From Lichenostomus cassidix (taxonomy: Eukaryota > Chordata > Aves > Passeriformes > Meliphagidae): a DNA stretch of 64,000 bases. The DNA is taken from the NCBI GenBank assembly GCA_008360975.2, contig CM039184.1:51798797-51862796 (forward strand), read 5' to 3'. The notes below the pieces were generated by a model, which made no database searches, was not told where the DNA came from, and worked only from the letters and a program-made list of their open reading frames with translations. This document shows, piece by piece, positions 1-12,200 of this stretch; position 1 is the stretch's first letter; each line of letters starts with the position of its first letter. Made by a program: the position numbers and the translations under genes.

Positions 1-790
1 AAGAATATTTTCAAAAAAAATAGATGTTCTTTCAAAAGCAATGTTAACATTATTCTCTCACTCTTCAAATGTCCCAGTGCACACAGGAATGTATGCACAC
101 AAATTTGGACAATAGCTATATTATTTTGAAAGAAGAATTGCAATTTCAGAAATTTCTTAAGAAGTCAAAATAGGTAACACAGGTATAATGTTGAAGTGCA
201 ATGATAGATCAAGAAAAGAGAATGAGAGCATGACAGGTTAGCCTGGTGATACTCATGTTGAATATTTTATTCAATTTTTTATTGTCTTTTTAAGAGGAGA
301 CAGACACCTAGAAGGCAGTGTACTAAAAAACCCTGCCAAATCTCAAATAGTGTAAGAGTTGAAACATTTGCACAGTAAAAAATGAAATAAATTAATTCTT
401 TGTAGTTACCCTAAGAAACCAAGGAAAGAATAAAAGGTCACCCAATTACAGGATAAAAGCCGTCATGGGTAGAGCTATTGCACACTTAAACAGGAAGATT
501 TAGCAATAACCAAAAGCAGAAAACTGAAGTTTGGCAAATTAAAGTGAGAAATAAGGCCAAAAAAATGCTGTAACCAGAAAGTATGATTAATGCTTGAAAC
601 ATGATCAGAAAGAAAATGGTGGCTTGTAATCTCACTACTCCTGAAATCAAGATTTGCGTATTTCATTCTGGTCCATAGTTACCTTTGTGTTTGAATGTAA
701 CATAAAGTGGAATTGAGGAATAATCACATTCTTGTTCAATAAATGAGTTGTTTGTTGTTCCAGGATTGAATACTACAAATCTCTGACTTA
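1..790. other. Unique AT-rich DNA, no gene seen
   Basis: I see no repeat family, RNA gene or convincing reading frame here. The one 63-codon minus-strand frame (475-666) has a low-complexity hydrophobic composition and no family match that I recognise, so I treat it as chance. Confidence 0.6.
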
Positions 791-985
791 ATCACAGTAT
801 CACAGTACCACAGAATAAGCTGAGTTAGAAGGGACCCACAAGGATCATCCAGACCAGCTCCTGACCCAGCACAGCACCATCCCCAGGAGTCACACCATGT
901 GCCTGAGGCTGTTGTCCAAACATTCTGGAACTCTGTCAGGCTTGATGCTGTGAGCACTTCCCTGGGGAGCCTGTTCCAGAGTATC
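791..985 (-). mobile_element. CR1 LINE fragment, 3' end
   Basis: This is the 3' end of a CR1 non-LTR retrotransposon, read on the minus strand. The plus strand opens with three degenerate copies of an 8-bp unit (atcacagt, atcacagt, accacaga), the octamer tail of CR1. It is followed by the usual 'gaagggacc...aaggatcatcc' segment. The minus-strand translation keeps the end of CR1 ORF2, including NRLPREVLTASSLTEF, then runs into the 3' untranslated part. The copy is severely 5'-truncated, as is normal for CR1. It belongs to the same subfamily as the large copy at 52.3 kb: the two share the long 'gagtcacaccat.tgcctgag' tract. CR1 leaves no reliable target duplication and none is seen. Confidence 0.93.
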
Positions 986-1460
986 ATCTGTAACTTAATG
1001 GAGCCCACTCTGTGCTCACATCCATGTTGCAACATTAGTAATTTTGATGGCAGTTCAATTTAAGAAACTTGAACCACACTTGTTAAATATATTTACAATC
1101 GCTCTCAGAGTTTCAGTTTTATTTCAAAGGTAGTTACTTGTTATCAGGTTACTGGAGCTTTCATAATGCAGGAAATAGCTTTGATAAAAGGTAAGGACAG
1201 CTTTACAAAAATGGGATCTGTGAGTGGCATGCTGGTATAGGGAAGTTAACGGATATTGTAATGTCGATCTATTTAGACCAGCATTTCATCAATCTTTTGG
1301 ATGAGTAGATAGAACTAAATTGAAAAAAATTCTCTGTGAGAGAAGGGAATCAAAACTTGCTTAAGAAAGGCTAGGATTTAATTGACAACAGCATACAAAA
1401 CAACAGAAATTGTCACAGTGGATTTTTTTTTTTTTGTCACAGTGTATGAAAGGCCATCAT
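986..1460. other. Unique DNA between two CR1 copies
   Basis: No gene is visible. Near its right end a run of 13 T (1423-1435) lies between two identical 10-bp copies of TGTCACAGTG (1411-1420 and 1435-1444). Confidence 0.55.
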
Positions 1461-1727
1461 GAAATCATAGAATGGTTCTGGTCAGAAGGGGCCTTTAAAG
1501 ATCATGTAGGACAGGTCCCCTGTCACAGGCAAGGACATCTTCCACTAGAGCAGGTGGCTCAAAGACCTTGAATATTTCCAGAGATGGGCTCAATCACCAT
1601 TTCCAGTGTCTCACCACCTGCATCATAAAAATATTCTTCCTTTATATTTTTAGCTTTAGCATTTTCCCCTGTCCTATCACTACACATCCTGGTAAAAAGT
1701 CTCTCTCCATCCTCCTTATCAGCCCCC
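1461..1727 (-). mobile_element. CR1 LINE, 3' part (left of an insertion)
   Basis: This is the 3' end of a minus-strand CR1. The plus strand starts with the octamer-like 'atcatagaatgg' and continues with the standard CR1 tail: 'gaaggggcctttaaagatcat', 'ccctgtcac', 'tcaccacctgcatcataaaaatattcttcct' in pieces, and 'cctatcactacacatcctggtaaaaagt'. At 'agccccc' (1721-1727) the match breaks off. It resumes at 2326, so this segment and 2322-2880 are one copy split by a later insertion. It is a different CR1 subfamily from the copies at 0.8 kb and 52.3 kb, because the 3' tail sequence differs. Confidence 0.93.
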
Positions 1728-2321
1728 TGTAAAGCCCTGCTCTTACTCAGTGAGCTTCTTGAAGGGGGTTATTTGTTTTTATACTTTAAGGCAAGTGCAT
1801 GGGAGAAATGGACAATACACTCAGGAGGTTAAACAACGCAGTTTTACTGCAAACTTTAGAAAATAAGGGTACTCAACGAATTTTAAAGCAAACACTCATT
1901 TGAAATAAAGCATTTCACAAGGCATTTACTTAGCACACTCTCACCCATTAACTTTAAGTTACCCAGATTTAGAGAAGAGGAAATTAGAAGAAAGAGAGAG
2001 AGGGGGAGAAAGAGAGGGGGGGAAAGAGAAATATTTGTATTCATTGCTTGAATTCCAGGGTGTTCTTAGCTACTATAAAGTCCAAAACAATGGGCCATTG
2101 CCATGTGTATCTTTGTGCAACTGCTTTTATCTGCTTTGGTCTCCCGGGCCATCCCCTCCAGGTGTGGCTCCAGGTGTGCCAGTGACTGACAGCCATTCTG
2201 GGCTGGACTGGAGGTTCCAGGGGGTGGAGTGTGGGGCAGTGAAAGTCCTATTTTTTGCAGAGTTTACACACAAACACTTCAGGTTTTTTGATCCAAAAAT
2301 CATTTTCTGCAGTCTCTCACA
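1728..2321. mobile_element. LTR-like element inserted in CR1
   Basis: A 594-bp block interrupts a CR1 copy. It begins TGTAAAG and ends CTCACA, giving the TG...CA ends of a retroviral LTR. It is flanked by ccccc (1723-1727) and cccca (2322-2326), a near-perfect 5-bp duplication. Deleting the block and one flank restores the ordinary CR1 text (gccccc followed by atttaag). I do not recognise the family. A TATA-like TTTTATC near 2125-2131 would suit minus-strand transcription, while an AATAAA at 1903-1908 would suit plus, so orientation is left open. It contains a purine-rich GA tract at 1986-2030. Open frames of 98 codons (plus) and 66 codons (minus) lie in its GC-richer half, with no recognised domain. 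ERVL-type origin is inferred from the 5-bp duplication only. Confidence 0.68.
1986..2030. repeat. GA-rich low-complexity tract
   Basis: An almost pure purine run on the plus strand with GAGAGAGAG and two G runs (5 and 7 bases), inside the LTR-like insertion. Confidence 0.85.
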
Positions 2322-2880
2322 CCCCATTTAAGTATTGAAAGGCTACAATAAGGTCTCCCCAAGACTTTTCTTCCCCAGGCAGAACAACCCCCAACTCCCT
2401 CAACATTTCTACACAGGTAATGTGTTCCAGCTCTCTGATAGGTTTCATGGCCCTCCTTTGGATCTGTTCTAACATGTCTGACTCTCTCATGCTGAGATCA
2501 CCAAAGCTGGATGCAGTATTCCAAGTGAGGTCTCATGAAAGTGAAATAAAAGGGCAGAATCACCTCCCCTGACCTACTGGCCACACTTCTTTTGATGCAG
2601 CCCAGGATATAATTGACTTTCTGGGCCACAAGCTCACATTACTGGTTCATATCCAATATTTCATCTACCCATATCCCAAAGTCCTTCTCCACAGGGCTGC
2701 TCTCAGTTCATTCATTATACATTGTCTATGGATATTGGTGATTGCCTCGACTCAGGTGCAGGACATTGCACTTGGTCTTGTTCTGTGTCACGAGGCTCAC
2801 ATTGGCCCACCTCTCAATCCTCTAAAGATCCCTCTGGATGGCATGCCTTTCCTCAAGAGCATTAACTGCACTATTCATCT
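2322..2880 (-). mobile_element. CR1 LINE, 5' part (right of an insertion)
   Basis: This continues the CR1 copy that ends at 1727. The plus strand reads 'agtattgaaaggctacaataaggtctcccc', then the classic CR1 complement through 'tgcaggacattgcacttggtcttgtt' and 'cctctggatggcatgcctttcctc' in pieces. Similarity fades at about 2875-2890, the 5' truncation point. Together the two parts give about 830 bp of CR1. Stops and indels break the coding potential, and no catalytic reverse-transcriptase motif is retained. Confidence 0.93.
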
Positions 2881-5800
2881 TGCTGTTAATAAAGGCTGAG
2901 GATTCTTAACACTCTTCGGTAAAAAATAAGATGAGCTGGCTACACATGAGAAAAAAACAACTTATTTTTTTCCCAGTTTCTCTCAATCCACAGGAAACAA
3001 CAACTTTTTGCAAACAAGACAAGACTACAGATCCATCTTTAGGATTACTAAATGCCAATCAAAAGTGGACTGGTTGTACCACAGTGTAAAGCTGTCAGCT
3101 CTTTTGAAACACAAAAATGTGTCTTTGAAATTACACTGACAACATAAGTGTTCATATAAGTCAAGCTTCCAGACCATTTAACTCGATTCTTACCCATCTG
3201 GGTCCAGTCTGCAGTAATTTTTCTGTTGAAACTCCAGATGTTACCAGAAAGCATAGACATTCTGCTCAGAAAAAAAACCAGTTCAAATGATAAATGATAC
3301 TGAGATAGTAGCACAACAACGATCAGAAAGGATATTCAAATCTTGGCTATCTTAATGTTTTTCAATAACATAATATTTTTAAGTTAAACTTAGTTGATAG
3401 TTTTTTTCAGTGTCTCTCATTTCCCCAAGTCTTCTTGGATTAAAGAGATTCCCAAAAGTGTTGTATGTAAGACATCAAATTTTATCCAACTTCCCGAACT
3501 GAAAATACCTTACACGTTTGAAAGTGTGTGATTGCAGAATATTAACATGAATGTATATAGTAAAATCACTCACTACACTTCTGCATTTAGAATATGAGGT
3601 AGTTGTCTTCTAATAAATATTTCTAGATATTTTCTAATATTGAACTGATCAGCTAAATTTACCATCTCTAATACAGAGTTACAATTTAGAATATACAAAA
3701 AGTGTACAGTTGTTGAACACAGTACTATCGAATTACATTTTTTATTTTGGATTTATAGTAGAACATGAGATAGTGACAAGCAACAAAAACCAAACAATTT
3801 TCCATTTAAATTAATTTATGCTTTTCTTAAATGTTGGAAACACAATTCTGATGTCTGTATATGAAATTATATTGCTGAGATGCACATTCGCCAGAAATAG
3901 CAGCTCTAGGGAGAGGAAAAAAAATCATACATCTATGTCTTGCTTCTGTCTCATGAAAATAATATAAAGCAGATATCTATGAATTAAAAAACTGGAAAAA
4001 CTTTCATGGTAAATATTTTGAATTCCATAGCATATAGGGTAATCAGAGTATATGCATATATATTTATTTAAATTAAATGGGTCCATTATTGAAACTGCTG
4101 TTTAAGTTTATTGAACTACTTTGCAGCAATATGAATGAAGGGATTTAGGCTATTTTTCTTCTAAGTTGGTTGGAGTGGGTTTTTTTTCCACTTTTTTTTA
4201 CATATTTTAGATTGTATTTGCAGGGAAATTTGATATCAATAATGATATCACAAGTGTTTGCAATTATTTCTGAGTTGAATAAAAATATATGGATTAGTCT
4301 GTGCTGGGAAATTATTATGCCTGCACAGTTTTAATAATAAAAAAGTAAGAATATTGTAATTGGTCAGTCATCGGTCTTTTCTTTGTTGCTGTCCATCTCT
4401 TTTCAGGTGCAGAATTGTGCAACCAGAGTCTAGAGGAAAAAACATATTCTGCACACATGAAATTTGCAGCATCTTTCCTTTAGCATAAAGGGAAACAAGA
4501 GTCAGCAACAGCTTAGCTCAGAAAGGATATGGATAAGCACATCACATGAGAAAAGAGCTAAGGTAATTCCTGGAAAGGATGAAGAAATTATCTCAGGTAG
4601 ATCATACTAAAACCTTGAGATTTAAAATGCTTTTCAATGTATCATACTTTGATAACATTGTGTAAGCCATATATACACCACAACCATGTGGGATGTATCA
4701 GAAACTTTGTTGTCAAGTATTGATGTGTACATAAGGAACAAAACTTTGGGGTTTTTTTCTTGTCTCAATAAGTAAAAGTTTTTACTGAGGTATTCCTAAC
4801 TACTGCTAAATGCAATAGCATTTAAAGTTAATCCTATACCTTATCATTTTGGTAGGATGGAATGGTAAAAAGGGAAGCTTTTTGTAAGCAGACTATTTTC
4901 CATGAGAACTTGTTTCATTTGGCACAATTTTCACATTTGGGAGTGCATGATGAAGAGGACTACAAAAAAAGGACACAAAGGCTTGAGGGCTAAAGCATTT
5001 GAAATCTGCCTTCTGCCACAGAGTTTTTATATAATGCCAAGGAATGTTTTTACCAAATAATTCAGAGTTGGGCACTAATTGCATATTTTTTTTGTTTTTG
5101 GGCACCTGATTAAATATCTTTGAACTAACAGCAAAAGGAAGTAAATTGAATGTTAGAACTGATTAGAAAAGTAAAAGAGGCCAATCAGAGCGTAAAAACA
5201 GTAATGTATGTGCTCCAGTCTAGTATGAATATTATTTTAGAATATTATTTGCCTCTGTTCATCTCAGTCTACCACAAAAATATAGCAGGGCTGGAAGAGA
5301 TTCAAAGCAAGATAATGAAGACCAACATTATGGAAAAAACTTCTGAGCAGCAACACCTTATAGATTAGAAAAAAGACACCTTAAAAGGAATATGATGCTG
5401 TCTGTGAAAAAATAGAAAGAATTAATAGGAAGTAATAGTTCATTAATTTAGAAATAGAGAAATAACAAAACTAGCTACAATCAAAATGTGGAATTGTACA
5501 TTAAAATAACTTTGTATGAAATATGATGTCTTCAGAAAATTAAATTGGATTAAGAACAGCTATGTACATAAAAAATCCCATTGAAGGGAGCTAATTGAAA
5601 AGGATATATTATCCAACTCAAAAGAATGCTGAGCCCAGAATCAGGAATCTAGGTGATATTTCAGGTGTGTCTGCACCCTTCTTGCACACTAACATAGACA
5701 CTGAGTGTTATTCAGTGACAGGCAGAATGCTGGGCCAGAGAAACTCACTTCTAGCCAAAGGCTGTTATGGCCAATTTTTAAAAATATCTGCACAAGTTCT

Positions 5801-5955
5801 GAGTTCTTACAGTAGCAACCGAATCTTTTGTAGCTGGCCTTCAGACATACATTTTCAAACTGAACATTGAACACTCAGAGAGTGTCAGGTTCCACTCACC
5901 TTAGGCTGGATCTACAGAATCAAATGAAACTGGCTACCTTAAGATCTGTAGATTA
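2881..5955. other. Unique AT-rich DNA, no gene seen
   Basis: Mostly AT-rich non-repetitive sequence. A 72-codon plus frame at 5150-5368 encodes LEEIQSKIMKT-like text that faintly resembles an eroded CR1/L3 ORF2 end. The resemblance is too weak to annotate. Confidence 0.5.
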
Positions 5956-5996
5956 GATCTCCTATGGGTACCACCCATAGGTCACAGGAGATCACA
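5956..5996. repeat. Palindrome with 9-bp perfect arms
   Basis: CCTATGGGT (5961-5969) and ACCCATAGG (5973-5981) are perfect inverted repeats with a 3-base loop. The sequence gatctcct at 5956-5963 is also the reverse complement of aggagatc at 5986-5993, so an alternative longer-range pairing exists. This could be chance or a cruciform-prone site. No gene or terminator context is visible. Confidence 0.75.
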
Positions 5997-8900
5997 GTGT
6001 TAGTGAGTAAAAGTCCTGTTTTTAAAGAGAACGTGCATCCCTGTAAAATATATGGGCACAATTATGTATCTTAACTGTCAGGTAGAGACTTTACAAGATT
6101 GAGTGTCTTTCTTGTGGGGGGGAAAAGAAAAGGATGAGTTTTCAAAGGCATTAAACTCAAGGCTGGAGAGAGTCCTGAGAGTACCACCAGCACCAACCAG
6201 AAGCCTTCCTCTGCTCTTCCCATGGTCCAGGACCCCATTTAATGCCAGCTTGTGACTGCTAGCTTCTGCCCCAGGGATGATGTAGGAATGCAAAGCTCCA
6301 GCCTTGTCTCTGATTTTGTCTCCTGCAATGATGATGTAGCTAGCTTCTCTCCAGTGCTCTGTCCTGGATGGATCCATTTGTTCTGATGTGTGATTCTCAG
6401 TGGTGAAATCTGTTCACTTTTGGCCTCTGCATAACTTGTGCTGACTGAGTAGAACAGATACTAATCCAGATATTTAAAACTAGAATCTCTATCTCTTTTT
6501 TTCAACAATTACACTTTCAATACAGGCTGAAAATAAGTGAGAAGGCAGAAAAACTCCAAACACTTCGAAAACAAGAGACCACAAGCATTTATTAATGTTG
6601 TCTCTGTAATACCTTTCTGACTGTTGCTTGCTGGTGTAAGATCTGGTCTGAACTGAACTAACTGACAAACTTTGAACCACAGACCAATCACTAAGAATTT
6701 AAAATGTGACTCAGTACATTTTAGTTGGTTTTACTCGTGTTTTAGTTAGTGTCTAGATAAAAGTAAGATCAAAAAGAAGCTGAAAACATCTTTATTCTAT
6801 TTATGCTTAGAGGGGTAGCCTGCTAAAAATCATACAATATCACTGCATTCCACATGACTTTGTAACTGTCCATACAAAAAGAGATGTATACATGAACCTA
6901 AGTCAATGTGGTTTTAGTCAGCTTCATTCGAAATTTTGTTTTAATCCGTTTGTTATTTTGCAAAAACTTTCAGTTTATAGAAGTTATCCTAACTTTGTCC
7001 AAACTATAAAGAAAAATCCATCTAATTCTTTTGATCAAAAAGAAGAACCGAAAAAACAAATAAGAAAATATGATAATAAGGTTTAAATCTGGAAAAGTGA
7101 TAAACATGGAATAATGATGTTTAAAAATAAATCACCATAGACTGATATTTAAAAAACATGACAAGAATATTTAAAAGTTACATTATGCCAAAATAAAAGC
7201 ATCTACCCTTATTCCCTGCATCCTCCTCAATCATGCTTGCTATTCACTATTGTCCTATTCCAACTTCCTTTTTCCCCATCTTAAATAGCTCTTTATATAT
7301 GAAGGAGAAAAAGCTAAACAAAGCTCTCTCAAAAGAACTTGTCATGGTACATGTAATTTGCTTATAATTATGCATCATTTATTGTGTCAGATAGATGCTT
7401 AAAGATGAAATAAACTTGTAGTAAAATTCTTAGTCTCCTTGGTCTACAACAGCTCCCCAGAATGACTTTCTTGTTATGACAAATTTGCCCATAACAACAG
7501 CAATTTTTATTCAGCCTTCAAGGGCAATCTGCACACATTGCACAGTCCTACACTACTATAGTATATTCCTAAGCTCTTAAAAAACCTTCTTGCTGTCAAT
7601 TTAGTATTATTCTTACCCTTTCCCCCCTTTCTTCTAATGTAAAAACATATAAAGGATGCCACCCCCAATTCCAGGTGTACAACTCTGGAAACCAGATTCA
7701 TAAGTGACTTCCTGGGGTGGTTCTACTCTTTAATGTTAATGAACAGTTTGTTAATGAACTTTGTAGATGACAGTAAATATTGACTATGTTTTGGAAATTG
7801 GTTTTTACAATTATAAAAGTTTACAGTTGAATGTACTTATCTTTTATTATTAAAAAACTCAACAACAACAAAAAAGTCCTCACTCAATTTTTAGGTGTTA
7901 ATTCTTCATAGCCTTCTCCATTTATTTAATATTCAACACTGAGAAGTTATTTTCATGCCATGAGTCTTAAGACATAGGTTCAATGTTGTGTGCAAATTAT
8001 GTGACTGTGGAGATCCATATCTTTGAAAGTATTTAGACAATGTTTAATTGCAAAACTCCGCTGATTACAGCAAATTATTTTTTCTGTACCTTTCCATACA
8101 TAGGACATACTGAAAAAAATCTGTCTTCTTTACTGCTTGATGAAACAGAAGTTTTATCATTCGGTTTCTCTACAAGTTATAGCCTTAAATTTGTTATTTT
8201 ATAAATGTGACTTTTACACTTGCTTAATACCTGATTTAATGCCTACAGAATTTATATAGAGAGACTAAGGAATCTGATACAAATCATTGTCCATGTTGTG
8301 CCACAAAAACCTCAGAGGTACATCCTGAAGAATTCACTGTATAATTTTAAGATGGTGCATGAGGTGAAAGAGGAGCTGTAAAGAAGAGTACATGTGAGAA
8401 ATGACAAAATAAATTATAATCTGTATGAATAATTTAATCCACTTTTTCCTTATAACAGAACACCATAATCACAGATTCTGAGCAGGAGACGGATATATTA
8501 AGAACTGCCAAATCTAAAGGCAATAACAATAAAAAGAGATACTTAAAATTATGGCTGTAGTCAGAAATACACAACATAGTATTTCAAAATCAACCTGTAC
8601 AATAGAAATGCAGGGTTTGTAGGGTGGCATAGCATTGTTTATTTTAGGATGAAACTAAAAAGTGAGCAAATTTAGCAGGTCAGAAAAAGGACAGCCACAA
8701 CATTATCAGCAGGTCCACAGCAAGTCGCTTTAAAGCAAATATTGTTCATTTGTACCAAACAACCCTGTAACTATTTAGTTGATGTTAGAAACCAAATTCA
8801 GGTAATGACAGAAATTACAAGAGACAGAAATGTTTTGAAGTTACCAGACTTCAGATCAACTGGCTTGCAGAGTTTCAGATGCAAAGATATGTCATTTCTT

Positions 8901-9237
8901 AAGACAAAAAAGAGCATGTAATATACTGTGTTGTTACATAATACTTATCATTTTAAGAGCTCTGCCATTTCAGGGATCTCTATTGCAATTCAGAGGTATC
9001 ACTTTGCTTTTGTTTTCAGGCCTTGAATCAGACAATACTTATTATTTTGCATTCAGGTTAATCTGTTGTTCATATAACTGTAATAATTAACACAGTTGTG
9101 CTCAAATACTGACTGAGCTGATCATTTAAAGGTAGGATTGTAATGTTATGATTGCAGCCCTTTGACATGGTTACTGCTTCTGGTGAAAGAGAGCTGTTCT
9201 CAAGCGTGGTTGTGGTTTCTCCTTTTTTACTCTGTTT
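5997..9237. other. Unique DNA with a less AT-rich block
   Basis: 6080-6400 is less AT-rich than its surroundings and holds a 99-codon minus frame (6078-6377), but I recognise no protein or repeat family in it. The rest is AT-rich with no gene seen. The sequence gttaatgaac occurs twice (about 7735 and 7750), resembling tandem HNF1-like half sites. Confidence 0.45.
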
Positions 9238-9257
9238 TTGTTGTTGTTGTTGTTGTT
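9238..9257. repeat. (TTG)n microsatellite
   Basis: About six to seven uninterrupted TTG units following TTTT. Confidence 0.9.
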
Positions 9258-12200
9258 TGAAATCTTTTTTTATGTATGTGTGTGTTATAAACCATCTTTC
9301 ATAGTCTGCCATCTTAACTGCTCCAGGGAGAAGTGTGGTGCTTAATTACAAAGTGTCATAAATTCATATGCCATTTGTAACTTTAATGGCAAATCATCAG
9401 TGAGATTTGTTCTGCCAGGGCTGTGGAACACTGAAAGTAGAATTTCACAAGTTAATGGCCTGCCCTTTTCTGACAGCACACCAAGCTTTCACACTATTAA
9501 CTAACACTTTGCTTCACTCAACCACTGAACTGTTGACAAAAGCACTTTAGCAAGTCTGAACAGCAGAAAAAAAATCAAGTAAATCAAAAGCCAGTTTGGA
9601 ATGAGGCAGAAAAACAGGGAAGAAAGATAAATCAAAGGGAAAATTTTAACAAGCAAAACAAAGCAACTTGGTATGCTTTGATAAACTTTATCATTAATGC
9701 ATCAATATAATGAATAATACCTGTTAAAAATTTTCAATTTTTGAATAGTTTTTCTCCTCAATACTGAGGAAACAATCTTCCAATAGTACTGAATTATTTC
9801 AGTTTTATTTAAAGGTTTGATCCTACATAGCTGAGGTACTGTTTATTTTATTCAACTAGTTTTGAAACGTGAAGAAACTGAAATTTTCCCTGTGGAGATA
9901 AATAATTTCACGAAACACATTCACAATGGAAATACTGGTTCCTGCAGGGATTGAAGATGTTTTAAGAGCATGAAGGATATAGGTTTTTATTAATAAATAA
10001 AATGTTTAGATGCCATCATAAAAATATGGTTTGTTCAAGCACTGTAAGTTTCTAACACACAGATATCTTTAGTTTGCAACAACCTCTCTAGAATTGTGTG
10101 CAAGTGTATCTTTATCTCTTAAATGTATGCAGACATACATATCTATTTCCTGACCACAATTTACTTATGGGCAATGACGGATCATTGAGAAAACCATGTA
10201 TGCTGTTTCATCCAGAATATTCCTGGAAGTTTAACCTAATTCTTCTTCAGTAGCAGAGGCAACATATTATGAAGATTTTGGTGACATGCAGGATTGTATG
10301 ATTACAGCTTCAGACTGAACTGTGTGTACAAATTAGCAAATAGAGGTAGTCTGCAAAAAAAAGACACAAAGTTTCTGATCGACAACATGGACTCCTGTGA
10401 ATATAAATACTAGGAAATGCACTTGCTTTTTAGTTGTGGTCTACATACTCAGATTTTTTTGGCAAATATCACTATTCTTTCAGTCAAAATGATTTAATAT
10501 TTGTTTGTAGTCATGATTCATAATGGTTTTTTTGCCATTTGCATGAAGCAGAATTTCTCACGGTCCAAAAGCATGTTGGAATACTGCATCTGGTTTCAGT
10601 GAATTGCTTGTGTTACACATGCCCATGAGGAGAAACTTAGTTTCCTAACAAAATAATTTCTGCTTTGGCCTTCTTTTGTAACTGTTGTAATTTTCTCGGA
10701 ATCAACATCAAGAATTTGCTGCAAAATACTACACTTATGGGTTTGCTGAAGCCTATTCATTGGTCAATTCAAATAATTAAAAAACATTTGGGGACATGGC
10801 AGAGAGTAGCATCTTTTTCATTTATATTGTTTCAAAATTCCAGCTTTGGTAAATTTTGACATCTATGTAGATGCTTTAGACTCCTTGTAAAACATGACAA
10901 AATGAAACAATATAATTTGTAAATTAGTTAAAAATCTGAATGTTATAACGAACATGACATAGGATTAACAATGGAATTTCCTAAGAAAGCCAAGGGGTCA
11001 CAACTGCCTTTCACAAGTGCAAAGCTAAGGCATCATAATGAATCAAACTTCAGCTGATAATCCTAAGCAAGTCACACACAGTTTAAGTACTTAATACACA
11101 TTTTTAAAGTCAAGTTACAGTAAGACAGATGCCAGAGAAATTGGAAAATGAAATGGGATGTAGGTGGGGAATAAGAGAGAGAAGTGACAGAACAACCTAA
11201 GGATAAAAAAAATAAAAGGCAGTTTAGATGTCAGTCAAAATTTCCTGGGAGATATTAACAAACTTAGAGATGATTGCTTTCTAGTAGGTTGCTCTGTGAC
11301 CAATTTGCCTCAATTAAATATTTCTGGAAAGAATATACAGCATCAAAGCCAGTATTTGATGAAATGAAAATTTATACTTAAGGTCCTCTTTGGTTGCTCA
11401 GTTATGAACATAAAATATTACTGCTTTGCCATTCTCTGCCTACGTTTTTACTTTTCAGGAAGAATTCTTCATTTGTTTATAAAAGTTTTGAAAGTAAAAT
11501 CAAAAGAAAAAGAAATGGGAGGATTATTGATTACAGCAGGAAATTTAAAACACTTAGATTTAACTCTTGAGAAACTGGGTCTTGTGATAAACTTGGAGAC
11601 AATTTTACTGTCACAGAATAGTCAGAAAAGAAAATAAAAGTTGAAATAAAGATAGAAAAGTTAACAAATATATGGACATTCCACATAAGCACATAGATAA
11701 CTTTGGAGAGTAAGTAAACATATTACTCTAGTTGATTTGATGTCGAATGTGGACAGACCTCAAACTGACTGAACAAAACACCTCAGTTCAGTTTAAAAGC
11801 AGTGTGACTTTGAAAAGGTCATTTTGCATACATAGATAAAAGTGTTAATTCTCTAAACAGTGTTCCTTACAGGGAGTAAAAATATTCAAAACGCTAAAAG
11901 AAGAACTGTATGATACAGGATTGAAAACTGTCTGTGTTAGATACTGCTCAATTATCTGAAAGCAATGTTGTAAAATTTATATTCTTTTAGTGTATTCAGG
12001 GTATCATGTCCAAGTCAGGGTGAGTTGAGAAGACTACTTTCAGAACACATTATGAGCTACAATTTATGTAAGACAGTAACATTAGTCTCTGATCTGACTA
12101 AAATATGACATTCCCTTGAAAATAAAAACTGTACTTGTATAACAGTGTAGAGATGAGTGAAATATCATTTTCTACTCACATATGAGTGATCTTAAGCAAT

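Noticed and set aside
5150..5560. Possible very old CR1/L3-type LINE remnant (LEEIQSKIMKT-like text, then 'aaatgtggaattgtac')
   Set aside because: The resemblance is too faint and patchy to separate from chance without a profile search.
9238..9257. The (TTG)n tract read on the minus strand as a polyglutamine coding run (frame 9070-9312)
   Set aside because: The glutamine run is a translation of a microsatellite. The flanking frame shows no coding character.
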